Part shown: positions 7,235 to 14,710 of the stretch, piece after piece
Layout of the letters: every line of letters starts with the position of its first letter
How positions within the stretch are numbered: the first letter of the stretch is position 1
From: a virus
Reading direction: 5' to 3' (one strand)
Length of the DNA stretch: 26,346 bases
IMG/VR virus record: IMGVR_UViG_3300012359_000046
Span: 1 to 26,346 of that record
Program-made: the position numbers and the translations under genes
The notes under the pieces: model-generated
The model's database searches: none
Seen by the model: only the letters and a program-made list of their open reading frames with translations
Told to the model about the DNA's origin: nothing

Positions 7235-8836
7235 TTGGCTCCGATCACCATCACGGTCCCCGACGACATCCCGTCCGCGATCACCGGGGAGGAAGCGGCC
7301 CGCCTCGCGTCGCTCGCCTCCGGCGGGGACGTGCTGGAGCTCGGCGCCTGGTACGGGTTCTCCACGGTGGTCCTGGCCCAGGCCGCCCGCAAGGTGACAT
7401 CCGTGGACTGGCATCAGGGCGACGGGTCCCTGACCGCGATGGGCCGGGCGGACGGCGACACGTGGGCGCAGTACCAGTCGAACCTGGCCCGGTACGGCGT
7501 TGCCGCCAGGGTCGATGCGCGCCGCGGCCGGTTCGAGGTCGTGCTGCCCGCGCTGAAGGCCCAGGGCGCCCTGTTCGACGGGGTGTTCCTCGACGCGCAG
7601 CATGACGCGGCGGCGGTGCAGGCCGACCTGGACCTGGTGCTGCCGCTGATCCGGCCGGGCGGGTGGGTCGCGTTCCACGACTACGGCCGCGGCCCGGAAA
7701 CGGGCCACCACGGGTTCGGGGTGACCGAGGTCGCCGACCGGTTCGGCGTGGCCGGCGTCGCCGGGCACCTGGCCTGGGGCACCGTCCCCGGCGCGTCCCC
7801 GGCGCGCGATGCGGCGGCGGACCGGGTACTGACGGTCGTCGGGCTGCCGTTCGCGCCGGACGGCTCCGGGTACTACCGGTTCTACCTGCCGTTCAAGCAC
7901 CTGTCCGCGAACAGCCGGCACGTGTTCGGGATCCCCGCGCCCGGCAGCCGGGTCCCGCCGCCGTCCCCCGCCGAGTTGGAAGACGTCGACGTGCTGGTGA
8001 TGCAGCGGCCCGCCCTGGTGCACGGGATGCGGCAGTTCGACCGGATCGCCGGCGCCGTCGCCCGCGTGTACGAGACCGACGATGACATCACCGTGATGGA
8101 GCCGAGCAACGCGGGGCACTTCGCGTGCGACCCGCGGGCCGCGGAATCGGTGCGGTATTGCCTGCGCCGCGCCGAGATGGTCACCGTGTCCACGCCGTAC
8201 CTGGCGGAACTGTACGCCCCGTTCAACAGCAACATCCGGATCCTGCCGAACTTCGTGAAGGCTGAGCTGCTCGACATGCCCCGCAAGCGGCGGGACCGGG
8301 TGACGATCGGCTACCAGGGCGGCACGTCGCACCTGGTCGACCTGTGCATGGCGCAGCCCGTGCTGCGGCAGGTCCTGGACGCCAACCCGGACGTTGACTT
8401 CCACTGGATCGGGGCGGATTTCTCGCCGCTGCTGTACGGCTACTGGCCGCTGCGCCGCGGGAACGCCAGGTTCACCCCGTGGTTCGATGACGTGGGCGAC
8501 TACTACCGGGCCGTGGACTTCGACATCGCCATCGCCCCGCTGGCCGACGTGCCGTTCAACCGGGCCAAGTCTCACCTGAAGGCCCTGGAGTCCGCGGCCC
8601 GGGGCATCCCCATCGTGGCCACCGACATGGAGCCGTACCGGGACTTCGTCAAGGACGGGGTGACCGGGTACCTGGTCCGCACCGAGGAGGAGTGGGCCAA
8701 GCGGCTCACCGACCTGATCCACGACGAGGCGGCCCGCGACGAGCTGGGCCGCAACGCCCGCGAGCTGGCGAAGGCCCACACCATGCAAGGGAACTGGCGG
8801 ATGTATCAGGACGCGTACGAGGAGGCGGCCCGATGA
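7235..8836 (+). CDS. Bifunctional methyltransferase-glycosyltransferase fusion
   Basis: The TTG start at 7235 is supported by GAAGGAGAG just before it. Residues 1 to about 210 form a Methyltransf_24-like domain: DVLELGAWYGFS (33-43), SVDWH (56-60), GVFLDAQHD, and a PGGWVAFHDYG strand. Residues about 215-533 form a GT-B glycosyltransferase resembling GT4: an N-terminal half with VLVMQRPA and YETDDD, then ILPNFV, IGYQGGTSH, and the donor-binding helix around Lys445-Glu452 (KSHLKALESAARGIPIV), with DGVTGYLV after it. One chain could thus transfer and methylate a sugar. It follows another sugar methyltransferase by 9 bases and overlaps the next small gene by 4. The fusion is read from one uninterrupted frame. 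Acceptor and donor are not identifiable. Confidence 0.85.
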   Translation: MAPITITVPDDIPSAITGEEAARLASLASGGDVLELGAWYGFSTVVLAQAARKVTSVDWHQGDGSLTAMGRADGDTWAQYQSNLARYGVAARVDARRGRFEVVLPALKAQGALFDGVFLDAQHDAAAVQADLDLVLPLIRPGGWVAFHDYGRGPETGHHGFGVTEVADRFGVAGVAGHLAWGTVPGASPARDAAADRVLTVVGLPFAPDGSGYYRFYLPFKHLSANSRHVFGIPAPGSRVPPPSPAELEDVDVLVMQRPALVHGMRQFDRIAGAVARVYETDDDITVMEPSNAGHFACDPRAAESVRYCLRRAEMVTVSTPYLAELYAPFNSNIRILPNFVKAELLDMPRKRRDRVTIGYQGGTSHLVDLCMAQPVLRQVLDANPDVDFHWIGADFSPLLYGYWPLRRGNARFTPWFDDVGDYYRAVDFDIAIAPLADVPFNRAKSHLKALESAARGIPIVATDMEPYRDFVKDGVTGYLVRTEEEWAKRLTDLIHDEAARDELGRNARELAKAHTMQGNWRMYQDAYEEAAR

Positions 8837-9036
8837 GCAGGCAGATCGTGCTGGAGGTCACCCAGCCGTTCCACAGGACCGGCACCGAGGTCCAGTACCA
8901 GCCGGGCGAGCAGTTCCCGCGCGGGACGGACCTGCCCGACGGGATATCCGTCAAGGAGGTCATCGCCGAGGTGCCGGACCCGCCGGCGAAGCCCGCGGCG
9001 AAGGCGCCGGAGGGCAAGGGCGCGGCCCAGAAGTGA
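8833..9036 (+). CDS. Small hypothetical protein
   Basis: This 67-residue protein starts at an ATG overlapping the glycosyltransferase stop (ATGA) and ends by overlapping the next start (GTGA), so it sits in a tightly coupled string. The first 40 residues look like a small beta fold (IVLEVTQPFHR, VQYQPGEQFP); the rest is a Pro/Ala/Lys-rich tail. I do not recognise the family. Similar short basic-tailed proteins occur downstream of actinophage capsid genes without known function. Confidence 0.6.
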   Translation: MSRQIVLEVTQPFHRTGTEVQYQPGEQFPRGTDLPDGISVKEVIAEVPDPPAKPAAKAPEGKGAAQK

Positions 9037-9305
9037 CTGACCTGTCCGCCCGGCCGCCGGTGAAGCCCGCTGGGCCGCTGGGCCTGTGCAACTCGTGCTG
9101 CGCGGCCCGCAAGGCCGACCCTGAGCAGCCGCTGCGCGAGGCGGTGACGCTGGTGCCCGCCCAGGTGCCGATCGCGGGCCCCGGCGGCCAGGTCATCGGG
9201 ATCGGGGTGGTGGCGCTGCCGCAGTGCTGGGAGCACATCCCCGGGCCCGCCCCCGGGCAGGGGTCCGGGCTGCTGATCGCCAACGGCAACGTGCCGCGCA
9301 CGTAA
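9033..9305 (+). CDS. Small Cys-containing hypothetical protein
   Basis: This 90-residue protein has a GTG start inside the previous stop. It contains a CNSCCA cluster near residue 20 and a lone Cys in LPQCWEH, an arrangement that could bind a metal ion, though four well-spaced ligands are not clear. The middle has beta-like strands (VTLVPAQVPIA, GIGVVALPQ). It is followed after 10 bases by a gene with its own ribosome binding site. Function unknown. Confidence 0.55.
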   Translation: MTDLSARPPVKPAGPLGLCNSCCAARKADPEQPLREAVTLVPAQVPIAGPGGQVIGIGVVALPQCWEHIPGPAPGQGSGLLIANGNVPRT

Positions 9306-9315
9306 GGAGACCAGG

Positions 9316-9510
9316 ATGCACCTGATGGGCGTGGCGCGGATCGTGCTGCCGCCGTGGGAACCGGACCAGGGCTGGCGGGTGCTGGACCCGGACGGGCACG
9401 TGGTGGACGCGGGCCCGCAGTCGGTCGCGCACGCGACCCTGGACCTGCTCGAAGCGAGCGGGGCGCTCGCGGGCATACCGCTGCTCGGCACCGGCAGGAA
9501 CGGCAGATGA
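9316..9510 (+). CDS. Small protein with a PDG..V.AGPQ motif, copy 1
   Basis: This 64-residue protein has ATG 9316 after AAGGAG (9304-9309). Its core, GWRVLDPDGHVVDAGPQSV, is repeated in the next, overlapping gene, so the two look like tandem paralogues. The pattern suggests a small beta hairpin domain. The last residues are Gly/Leu-rich. I do not recognise a family. It is coupled to copy 2 through an ATGA overlap. Confidence 0.55.
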   Translation: MHLMGVARIVLPPWEPDQGWRVLDPDGHVVDAGPQSVAHATLDLLEASGALAGIPLLGTGRNGR

Positions 9511-9626
9511 GCGAGCCGCCGGACGGCCCGGCCGGGTGGACCGTGACCGGCCCGGACGGCGAGGTCGTGGCGGCCGGCCCGCAGACCGTGACGGAAGCAT
9601 CCGCAGGCGCAAGCGAGGAGACATAG
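9507..9626 (+). CDS. Small protein with a PDG..V.AGPQ motif, copy 2
   Basis: This 39-residue protein begins at ATG 9507 overlapping the stop of copy 1. It keeps GW.V..PDG.VV.AGPQ.V from copy 1 but then ends in a short acidic Ala/Ser tail. Its stop is immediately followed by the ATG of the next gene. A probable ribosome binding site for that next gene (GAGGAG, 9615-9620) lies inside its 3' end. Function unknown; it could be a shrinking duplicate. Confidence 0.5.
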   Translation: MSEPPDGPAGWTVTGPDGEVVAAGPQTVTEASAGASEET

Positions 9627-10073
9627 ATGGCTAACGCGATCGACCAGACCCTCGTGTCCCTCATCCTCAACGCGCTGACGCCGACCGGGGCGGCGGGCAT
9701 CCCGGGGACGGCGCTCGGCACCCCGCTGGGCACCACCGCGATGAAACTCCGGCTGAACTCCACCGCGAGCTCGGCGTCGGCGGCGGGCACCGAGATCGTG
9801 AACGGCACCGGGTACGCGGCGGGCGGGTTCACCTCGCTGGGCGCGTCCACGACGTCATCGGCGGGATCAGCGGTCGGCGTGCCGCTTACCACCCAGTCGG
9901 CGACCGCCACCGCCGCGTGGTCGATCGTGTCGTTCGACCTGACCGGCAACTCGGGGACGCGGGGATGGTTCGGGAACTTCAACGGCCAGCCCATCGCCGT
10001 CGCCATCGGGAACACCTTCCAGATAACGGGTGGAAGCGGCGCGGCGGCCGGCATCCAGATCTCCCTGACGTGA
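9627..10073 (+). CDS. Phage structural protein, probably surface or decoration type
   Basis: This 148-residue protein has ATG 9627 after GAGGAG. It starts with a short helix (DQTLVSLILNAL) followed by Thr/Ser/Gly-rich beta strands. Segments such as MKLRLNSTASS, GTGYAAGGF and a late AWSIVSFDL resemble a family of phage beta-sandwich proteins seen among decoration and fibre-like genes. It has no Cys and no membrane segment. It lies between the sugar-modification genes and two other beta-rich proteins, which fits a protein displayed on the capsid. The specific role is inferred. Confidence 0.55.
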   Translation: MANAIDQTLVSLILNALTPTGAAGIPGTALGTPLGTTAMKLRLNSTASSASAAGTEIVNGTGYAAGGFTSLGASTTSSAGSAVGVPLTTQSATATAAWSIVSFDLTGNSGTRGWFGNFNGQPIAVAIGNTFQITGGSGAAAGIQISLT

Positions 10074-10084
10074 GGCACTGAATC

Positions 10085-10666
10085 ATGCCGTCAACCTTGT
10101 GGTCGGCCCCCTCCGACGCGGGCAACTCCGCCCCGTTCGTCCAGTCCACGATCACCGCCGCGGTCCTGGACATCTCGCCGGGAACGGTCCTCATCCCGGC
10201 CGGGTCGCTGGACGCGGGCACCCGGCTGCGGATCATCGCGTGGGGCAGCTACATCGCCACGACCACCGCCAGCACGATGGCGTTCGGGTTCTACATGAAC
10301 AACCCGGGCACCACGATCCTGACGACCCCGGCGGTCCTGACCCTGGGCCCGGCGATCACCGCGGTCGCGTCGACGATGCCGTGGATGCTGGAGTACTGGG
10401 GCATCATCGCCGCCGAGTCCACCACGACCGGCACCGCCGGGTCGATCGTGGGACGGGGCCGGTTCTCATCCCCCGCCACCAGCTGGACCACGGCCCCGTC
10501 GGAGTCCATCGCGCCGCAGACGGTGGGCGCGCAGACCGTGGCGCAGACAGCGACCGGGATGATCACCTACAACGAGCAGAACATCTTCGCCGGGTGCACG
10601 GTCACCACCGCCACCGGCCTGACCTCGATCACCTGCAACGAGCTGACCTGCGAGCTGATCGGGTAA
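10085..10666 (+). CDS. Beta-rich phage structural protein
   Basis: This 193-residue protein has ATG 10085, with a weak TGAGG 8 bases upstream. It is rich in Thr, Ala, Ile and Ser with alternating beta-strand patterns (RLRIIAWGSYIATTTAST, AFGFYMNN). The end carries two Cys residues in CTVTTATG and ITCNELTCEL. It looks like a jelly-roll or similar sandwich seen in phage surface proteins. No enzyme motif is present. The neighbours on both sides are of the same type, so a decoration or spike role is the most economical guess. Confidence 0.5.
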   Translation: MPSTLWSAPSDAGNSAPFVQSTITAAVLDISPGTVLIPAGSLDAGTRLRIIAWGSYIATTTASTMAFGFYMNNPGTTILTTPAVLTLGPAITAVASTMPWMLEYWGIIAAESTTTGTAGSIVGRGRFSSPATSWTTAPSESIAPQTVGAQTVAQTATGMITYNEQNIFAGCTVTTATGLTSITCNELTCELIG

Positions 10667-10694
10667 TGCCGGCCGCCTGACCCCGGAGGGCGGC

Positions 10695-12518
10695 ATGAGC
10701 TTCACCGTCACGGCCACGCAGGGCGGCGGTACCAACGCCGGGATGTGCCTGGCGGTCATCGTCCTGACGAACGCCGCCGAGGCGGGCGGCGCGAGCCTCG
10801 GCACCCAGCAGACCGGGGCCGCGCACGGCACCCTGACCCCCAACTTCTCCGGGTCGCTGATCTACTGGGCGATCTCGGACTTCACGCTCAACACCGCGTG
10901 GACGCTGGACGCCAGCAACTCCACGTCGGCGACCGGGCTCGGCGACTTCTCCGACGCCAGCCAGGGCGTCGAGTGCACGGCCGGCACCTGGACCGGGACG
11001 GTCACCTCCGGCACCGGCGTCCTGATCGGCGCGTCGGCCCCGGCAGGGAACGCCACGTCGATCGCCGGGTACGAGATCAAGGGGATCTCGGGCAGCCCGC
11101 TCGTGGATGCGTCCACCCCGGCGTTCACGGGCATCCACGCGACAGCAGCCACCAGCCCCGCGTTCACCCCGCCCGCCGGCGCGGTCCTGGTAGCGCTGAC
11201 CGCCTCCGCGACCATCTCCGGCGACCAGACGATCGCGATCACCGACACGTCCGGCCTCGGCCTGACCTGGACGCGGCGGGCGATCAGCGCCGCCACGGGC
11301 AACCAGGCCAACGACCTGTGCACGGTCTACACCGCGACGATCCCCGCCGCGGTCGTGCCGGCGCAGGCGGTTCCGGCGATCGCGCCCGGGTGGTTCCCCG
11401 GCGCCCCGGGGCCGCCGGGCGGCATCCCGTTCTACGTGCCGCCGGAGGCCAGCCCGCCCGGCGAGGCGGTCACCGTCGACTCGACGGGTTCGTCCCCGGC
11501 CGGGGCGGGTGCCGTCACCGCCGTCGCCACGCAGGACGCCGGCACGTCCACGTCCGCGGCCGGCGCCGGCACGTCCACGGCTGCCGCCACCCAGATCGCG
11601 GGCGCCAGCGCGGCCGGCGCGGGGTCGGTCACGGCGAAAGCCGTCCAGGCCGCCGTCGCGTCTGCTGCGGGTGCCGGGGCTGTCACTGACATCGCCACCC
11701 AGATCGCCACGGCCACGGCGGCCGGTACCGGGTCGGTCACTGCCGCCGGGTCGGTGTCGGGGCCGCTGACCGCCTCGGTGTCCGGTGCCGGGTCTGCTAC
11801 CGCGGTCGTCACCCAGATCGCGCCCGCCGCCGCGGCTGGCGCCAGCGCTGTCACGACAGCCGCCACCCAGGCGGCGAAGGCGACCACCGCGGGTGCCGGG
11901 TCGGCCGGGCCGGCACCGGTAACGCAGGCTGCCGTAGCGGCGGCAGCGGGTGCCGGGTCGGTCGCTGACGTAGCCACCCAGGTTGTCATCGCGTCTGCCG
12001 CGGGCGCGGGTTCGGTCACCGCGGCGGGCAGCGTCATCGGCGGTGCCTCCACCGGATCTGCCACCGCTGCGGGCGCGGCTGCTGCGGTGGCCACCCAGAT
12101 CGCCCCCGGGACCGCGGCCGGGACCGGGGCCAGCACCGCCGCGGCTACCCAGGCCGCGAAAGCGACCACCGCCGCCGCGGTGTCGGTCACTGCAGCAGGG
12201 CAGATCACCGGCACCGCCAGCATCGCCGGGGCGGGCACCGCAACCGCCAGGGCCGCCCAGGCCCCGGCCGCCGCGGCGGCCGGGGCGGGGGTCCTGTCCG
12301 CGCTGGCCGCCCAGCGGGCCATCGCCGCGATCACGGGCGCCGGGTCGGTCACCGCCGCCGGGGGCGTCCAGGTCGCGTTCACTATCGGCGCCCTCACTGC
12401 CGCAGACGCCCCCGGTGCCATCCTTACCGCGGCGGGCGCCAGCAGCGCCCTGACCGCGGGCACGGCGGCATCCGGGACGCTCACAGCCACCGACCAGCGG
12501 ACAGGAGGACCGGGTTGA
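10695..12518 (+). CDS. Repetitive fibre-like surface protein with 18-residue repeats
   Basis: This 607-residue protein has ATG 10695 after GGAGGG. Residues 1 to about 220 hold two beta-rich subdomains of a type common in actinophage structural genes (TLTPNFSGSLIYWAI; FTPPAGAVLVALTA; SGLGLTWTRR). A Pro/Gly hinge follows (about 225-255), with a short PGAPGPPGG stretch. Residues 267-562 are sixteen repeats of about 18 residues with the consensus AAGAGSVTAxATQxAxA, then a related tail. The repeats contain almost only Ala, Gly, Thr, Ser, Val and Gln, and have no Cys or aromatic residue apart from the last unit. This suggests an extended fibre. The density of Thr and Ser makes it a candidate glycan acceptor for the nearby glycosyltransferases. 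It overlaps the connector start by 4 bases. Confidence 0.7.
   Translation: MSFTVTATQGGGTNAGMCLAVIVLTNAAEAGGASLGTQQTGAAHGTLTPNFSGSLIYWAISDFTLNTAWTLDASNSTSATGLGDFSDASQGVECTAGTWTGTVTSGTGVLIGASAPAGNATSIAGYEIKGISGSPLVDASTPAFTGIHATAATSPAFTPPAGAVLVALTASATISGDQTIAITDTSGLGLTWTRRAISAATGNQANDLCTVYTATIPAAVVPAQAVPAIAPGWFPGAPGPPGGIPFYVPPEASPPGEAVTVDSTGSSPAGAGAVTAVATQDAGTSTSAAGAGTSTAAATQIAGASAAGAGSVTAKAVQAAVASAAGAGAVTDIATQIATATAAGTGSVTAAGSVSGPLTASVSGAGSATAVVTQIAPAAAAGASAVTTAATQAAKATTAGAGSAGPAPVTQAAVAAAAGAGSVADVATQVVIASAAGAGSVTAAGSVIGGASTGSATAAGAAAAVATQIAPGTAAGTGASTAAATQAAKATTAAAVSVTAAGQITGTASIAGAGTATARAAQAPAAAAAGAGVLSALAAQRAIAAITGAGSVTAAGGVQVAFTIGALTAADAPGAILTAAGASSALTAGTAASGTLTATDQRTGGPG
11493..12380 (+). 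repeat. Sixteen in-frame repeats of about 54 bp
   Basis: Units start at residues 267, 287, 305, 323, 341, 361, 379, 397, 416, 434, 452, 473, 491, 509, 527 and 545 of the fibre protein. Twelve are exactly 18 residues; the others are 19-21. The protein pattern is kept better than the DNA, so these are old repeats under protein-level selection and not a recent tandem slip. Confidence 0.75.
11661..12218 (+). repeat. Higher-order duplication, two blocks of 279 bp
   Basis: Residues 323-415 (11661-11939) and 416-508 (11940-12218) are both 93 residues and show the same order of unit variants: an ATQ-type unit, a GSVTAAGSV unit, a TQIAP unit, an ATQAAKATT unit and a divergent unit. This points to duplication of a five-unit block. 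Confidence 0.6.
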
Positions 12519-13405
12519 GCCGCTACCCGCTCGGGCAGCCCGTGCGCCAGTCCACCACCGTCCGGCAGCTCAATGTGGACGGCACCACGAGCCTGGTCAA
12601 CGCCACCACGCTCACCCTGGTCGTGAAGCTGGCGCAGGCTGACGGCACGCAGACGGTCACGGGCACCTACGCCAGCCCCGTCAATGACGGTACCGGCCTC
12701 TACCATCAGGACGTCCCGGCCGCCGACCTCGCTGCGGTAGGCCACTACCAGTACGCGTGGACCAGTACCGGCACCGGCGCGGGCGTCTCCTTCGGCGACT
12801 TCGACGTGTTCGACCCCTTCGAGACCGCCGTCCTGCCGCTGCAGGACGCCAAGGACGCGCTCAACATCCCGCAGGCCAGCACCGGCAGCGATACAGAGAT
12901 ACAAAGCTACATCGCCACCATCGAGAGCAACCTGGAGCGGGCCACCGGCGGGCCCATCGTCAACAGGACGGTCACCGAGCGGTCCGAGATCATGGGCTGG
13001 ACCGTCATCCCCGTCCGGCAGAGACCCCTGGTCAGCGTCGTATCCATCGCGTCAGCGTCCGGCGGGACGATCAGCACCGCCGACCTCGACCTCGACGTCA
13101 ACGCCGGGCTCATCCGCCGCAAGCTCGGCCTGCCGTTCTACGGGCCGCTCTGGGGGCTGCCCGTCTGCTACCCCACCTACGTCGCCGGGTGGGGCGTGAG
13201 CGTTCCGGCCGCGTTCAACAGCTTCGCCCGGGTCGTGCTGGCCCACCTGTGGGAATCCCAGCGGGCCGGCACCGCCGCCCTCCCCATGGGCGGCGGGGAG
13301 ATGACACTCATCCCGGGATTCGGGTTCATGGTCCCGAATGTGGCCGCCGAGATGCTCAACGGGTCAATGAACGGCATCCCGTTCCTGGCCGAAGCTTTTA
13401 TCTAG
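12515..13405 (+). CDS. Head-tail connector, gp6-like, with N-terminal beta domain
   Basis: This 296-residue protein has a TTG start at 12515 inside the fibre stop, with AGGAGG 6 bases upstream. Residues 1 to about 105 form an Ig-like beta domain (LVVKLAQADGTQTV, GLYHQDVPAADLAAVGHYQYAWT, FDVFDP). From about 110 on it is a gp6/gp15-type connector: LQDAKDALNIP, SDTEIQSYIATIESNLERATGGPI, a central RPLVSVVSI, YVAGWG, and the helical end VLAHLWESQ. Connectors bind below the portal and begin the neck. The fused beta domain at the front is less usual and could be exposed on the neck. The 3' end overlaps the minus-strand HNH gene by 8 bases. Confidence 0.8.
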   Translation: MSRYPLGQPVRQSTTVRQLNVDGTTSLVNATTLTLVVKLAQADGTQTVTGTYASPVNDGTGLYHQDVPAADLAAVGHYQYAWTSTGTGAGVSFGDFDVFDPFETAVLPLQDAKDALNIPQASTGSDTEIQSYIATIESNLERATGGPIVNRTVTERSEIMGWTVIPVRQRPLVSVVSIASASGGTISTADLDLDVNAGLIRRKLGLPFYGPLWGLPVCYPTYVAGWGVSVPAAFNSFARVVLAHLWESQRAGTAALPMGGGEMTLIPGFGFMVPNVAAEMLNGSMNGIPFLAEAFI

Positions 13406-13973
13406 CAGATTCCTGCCTGAGCAACTGAGCCTGCCGCGAGCAGACACGACCGCAGAAACGCTGCCGGGAATCTCCGGGCTTGTACGGCTGGCCGCAATGT
13501 TCGCACAGGCGCTCGGAGAGCGACCGTCTACCACGGGCGGCCTTTACCCGGCTGCAGATACGGCAGTACCTGACCTTGTACTTCCCGTGATAGGTATATC
13601 CGCTGTTCTCGGGCGTGTACTCATGGTCCTGCGGGCAGTGCGTGATAGCCGCGTGCTGGCGGCGGATGTTCTCCTGCTGGGTGACGGGTTCCAGGTGGGC
13701 CGGATTCACGCATGATGCGACGCGGCACAGGTGGTCTAGCTGCAGCCCCTCGGGGATCGGCCCGACGAACAGGATGTAGGCGACGCGGTGGGCGGCAAGC
13801 GGCCGTCCCTCGTAGTACATCCACGGGTAGCGGCCATCCCGGCAGTAGCCCAGCCACAGCCAGCAGGGGCCGAGTTCAGGGCGATGCTCCGGCACCGGGC
13901 CGTTCTTGTTGACCTTTGGCCAGAAACGCTCGGCTGGCGGACGGGACGGCCTATATCGATACTGTTTAGACAT
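13398..13973 (-). CDS. HNH homing-type endonuclease
   Basis: This 191-residue protein is encoded against the operon direction. The HNH_3-type core is clear: AHRVAYILFVGPIPEG (61-76), LDHLCRVASCVNPAHLEPVT (79-98) with the catalytic Asp80-His81, Asn90 and His93. Two Cys-rich patches follow: Cys113 to Cys140 (C..DH...C..C) and Cys157-Cys160 with Cys174-Cys178, probable zinc sites. Such free-standing HNH genes act as selfish elements in phages. The ATG lies 28 bases from the start of the tail terminator on the other strand, so their 5' regions face each other. It was probably inserted between connector and terminator. Confidence 0.88.
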   Translation of the reverse strand: MSKQYRYRPSRPPAERFWPKVNKNGPVPEHRPELGPCWLWLGYCRDGRYPWMYYEGRPLAAHRVAYILFVGPIPEGLQLDHLCRVASCVNPAHLEPVTQQENIRRQHAAITHCPQDHEYTPENSGYTYHGKYKVRYCRICSRVKAARGRRSLSERLCEHCGQPYKPGDSRQRFCGRVCSRQAQLLRQESAR

Positions 13974-14001
13974 AGGTACATGCTACCGGGAGGGCGTACA
14001 T

Positions 14002-14472
14002 ATGAGCACCACCCGGTTCACCGATGCCGTGGCCGCGCTGCTCGCCGCCTACCAGGCCGCGCCCGCCCTGGCCGGGGTGCCCGTCTACGACGGGCCGCAG
14101 CCGTCCGCCGCGTACGACGCCGACTTCATCATCGTCGGCCACGACGGCACCCTCACCGCCGACGGCACCCTGCAGGCCACCGCCCCGGCCGGGACCTACG
14201 CCCAGGCCTGGGCCGACAGCACCAGCGGGCAGGAGGAAACCGGGTCGGTGAACTGCCTGGCCGTCTCCCAGACCGGCGACACGGCGGACCTGGCCGGACG
14301 CCGCGCCCGCGTCAAGGTGCTGCTCGCCGCCGCCGAGGACGCTGCCGCCGCCGCGGTCGTGCCGCACCTGACGTTCGACGGGACTTCTGACGGCAGGTTC
14401 ATCACCCGGGGCGTGGCCGGGGTCGCCGTCATGTGCGCCTACCGGGTCACCTACTCCGCCCCGTGGGGCTGA
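14002..14472 (+). CDS. Tail terminator-like protein (gpU type)
   Basis: This 156-residue protein starts at ATG 14002 after GGGAGG (13989-13994); the longer frame from 13906 crosses the HNH 5' region and is not used. The pattern fits tail terminators: an N-terminal helix TDAVAALLAAYQAAPAL, GVPVYDGP, a DFIIVGHDG strand, an EETGSVNCLAV strand and a long Ala-rich helix ARVKVLLAAAED. These proteins cap the tail tube and join it to the head. Its place between connector and tail tube fits, though an HNH gene and small genes separate them. Confidence 0.65.
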   Translation: MSTTRFTDAVAALLAAYQAAPALAGVPVYDGPQPSAAYDADFIIVGHDGTLTADGTLQATAPAGTYAQAWADSTSGQEETGSVNCLAVSQTGDTADLAGRRARVKVLLAAAEDAAAAAVVPHLTFDGTSDGRFITRGVAGVAVMCAYRVTYSAPWG

Positions 14473-14527
14473 GGCCCGCGCCCCCGGGCCATCCTGCGGC
14501 AGTGGCCTGCGACACGTTCACCGGCAC

Positions 14528-14710
14528 CTAGGAGGGCTCGCGCCCCTCGGCCCGCCGCAGCTTCTCAGCCCGGATAGCGGCAGCCCTGGTAGCCGGGTCA
14601 TCCATCGCGCGCTTGAACGCCTGCCAGGACCTCTCCAGGTCGGCGCGTCGGCACGGGGCGTAGATGCTGCACCGGTCATGATTCCTGTGCCGCAGCCGGG
14701 GAAGGCGCAC
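14528..14710 (-). CDS. Small basic hypothetical protein
   Basis: This is a 60-residue minus-strand frame starting from a GTG that overlaps the stop of the gene before it (TAGTG, 14712-14708). An ATG further upstream at 14758 would overlap that gene by 49 bases and seems less likely. It is Arg-rich with Cys14 and Cys20 and a predicted helix ERSWQAFKRAMDDPATRAAAIRAEKLRRA. I do not recognise it. Confidence 0.45.
   Translation of the reverse strand: MRLPRLRHRNHDRCSIYAPCRRADLERSWQAFKRAMDDPATRAAAIRAEKLRRAEGREPS

Noticed and set aside
7217-8788. Long minus-strand open frame opposite the methyltransferase-glycosyltransferase
   Set aside because: It is rich in Arg, Gly, Val and His with no motif, and it lies against a plus-strand frame with clear SAM and sugar-binding motifs.
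11493-12380. Regular 54-bp periodicity resembling a direct-repeat array such as CRISPR
   Set aside because: The repeats are in frame within a long gene, vary at the DNA level, are conserved as protein and have no spacers of constant length; no cas gene is nearby.
11432-12904. Long Ala/Pro/Val-rich minus-strand frame opposite the repetitive fibre
   Set aside because: It mirrors the repeats on the other strand; the plus-strand gene has a ribosome binding site, a recognisable N-terminal domain and stop-start coupling with its neighbour.
13906-14001. Longer N-terminus for the tail terminator
   Set aside because: It would be antisense to the HNH start and has no ribosome binding site; ATG 14002 has GGGAGG upstream and begins the family-like helix.
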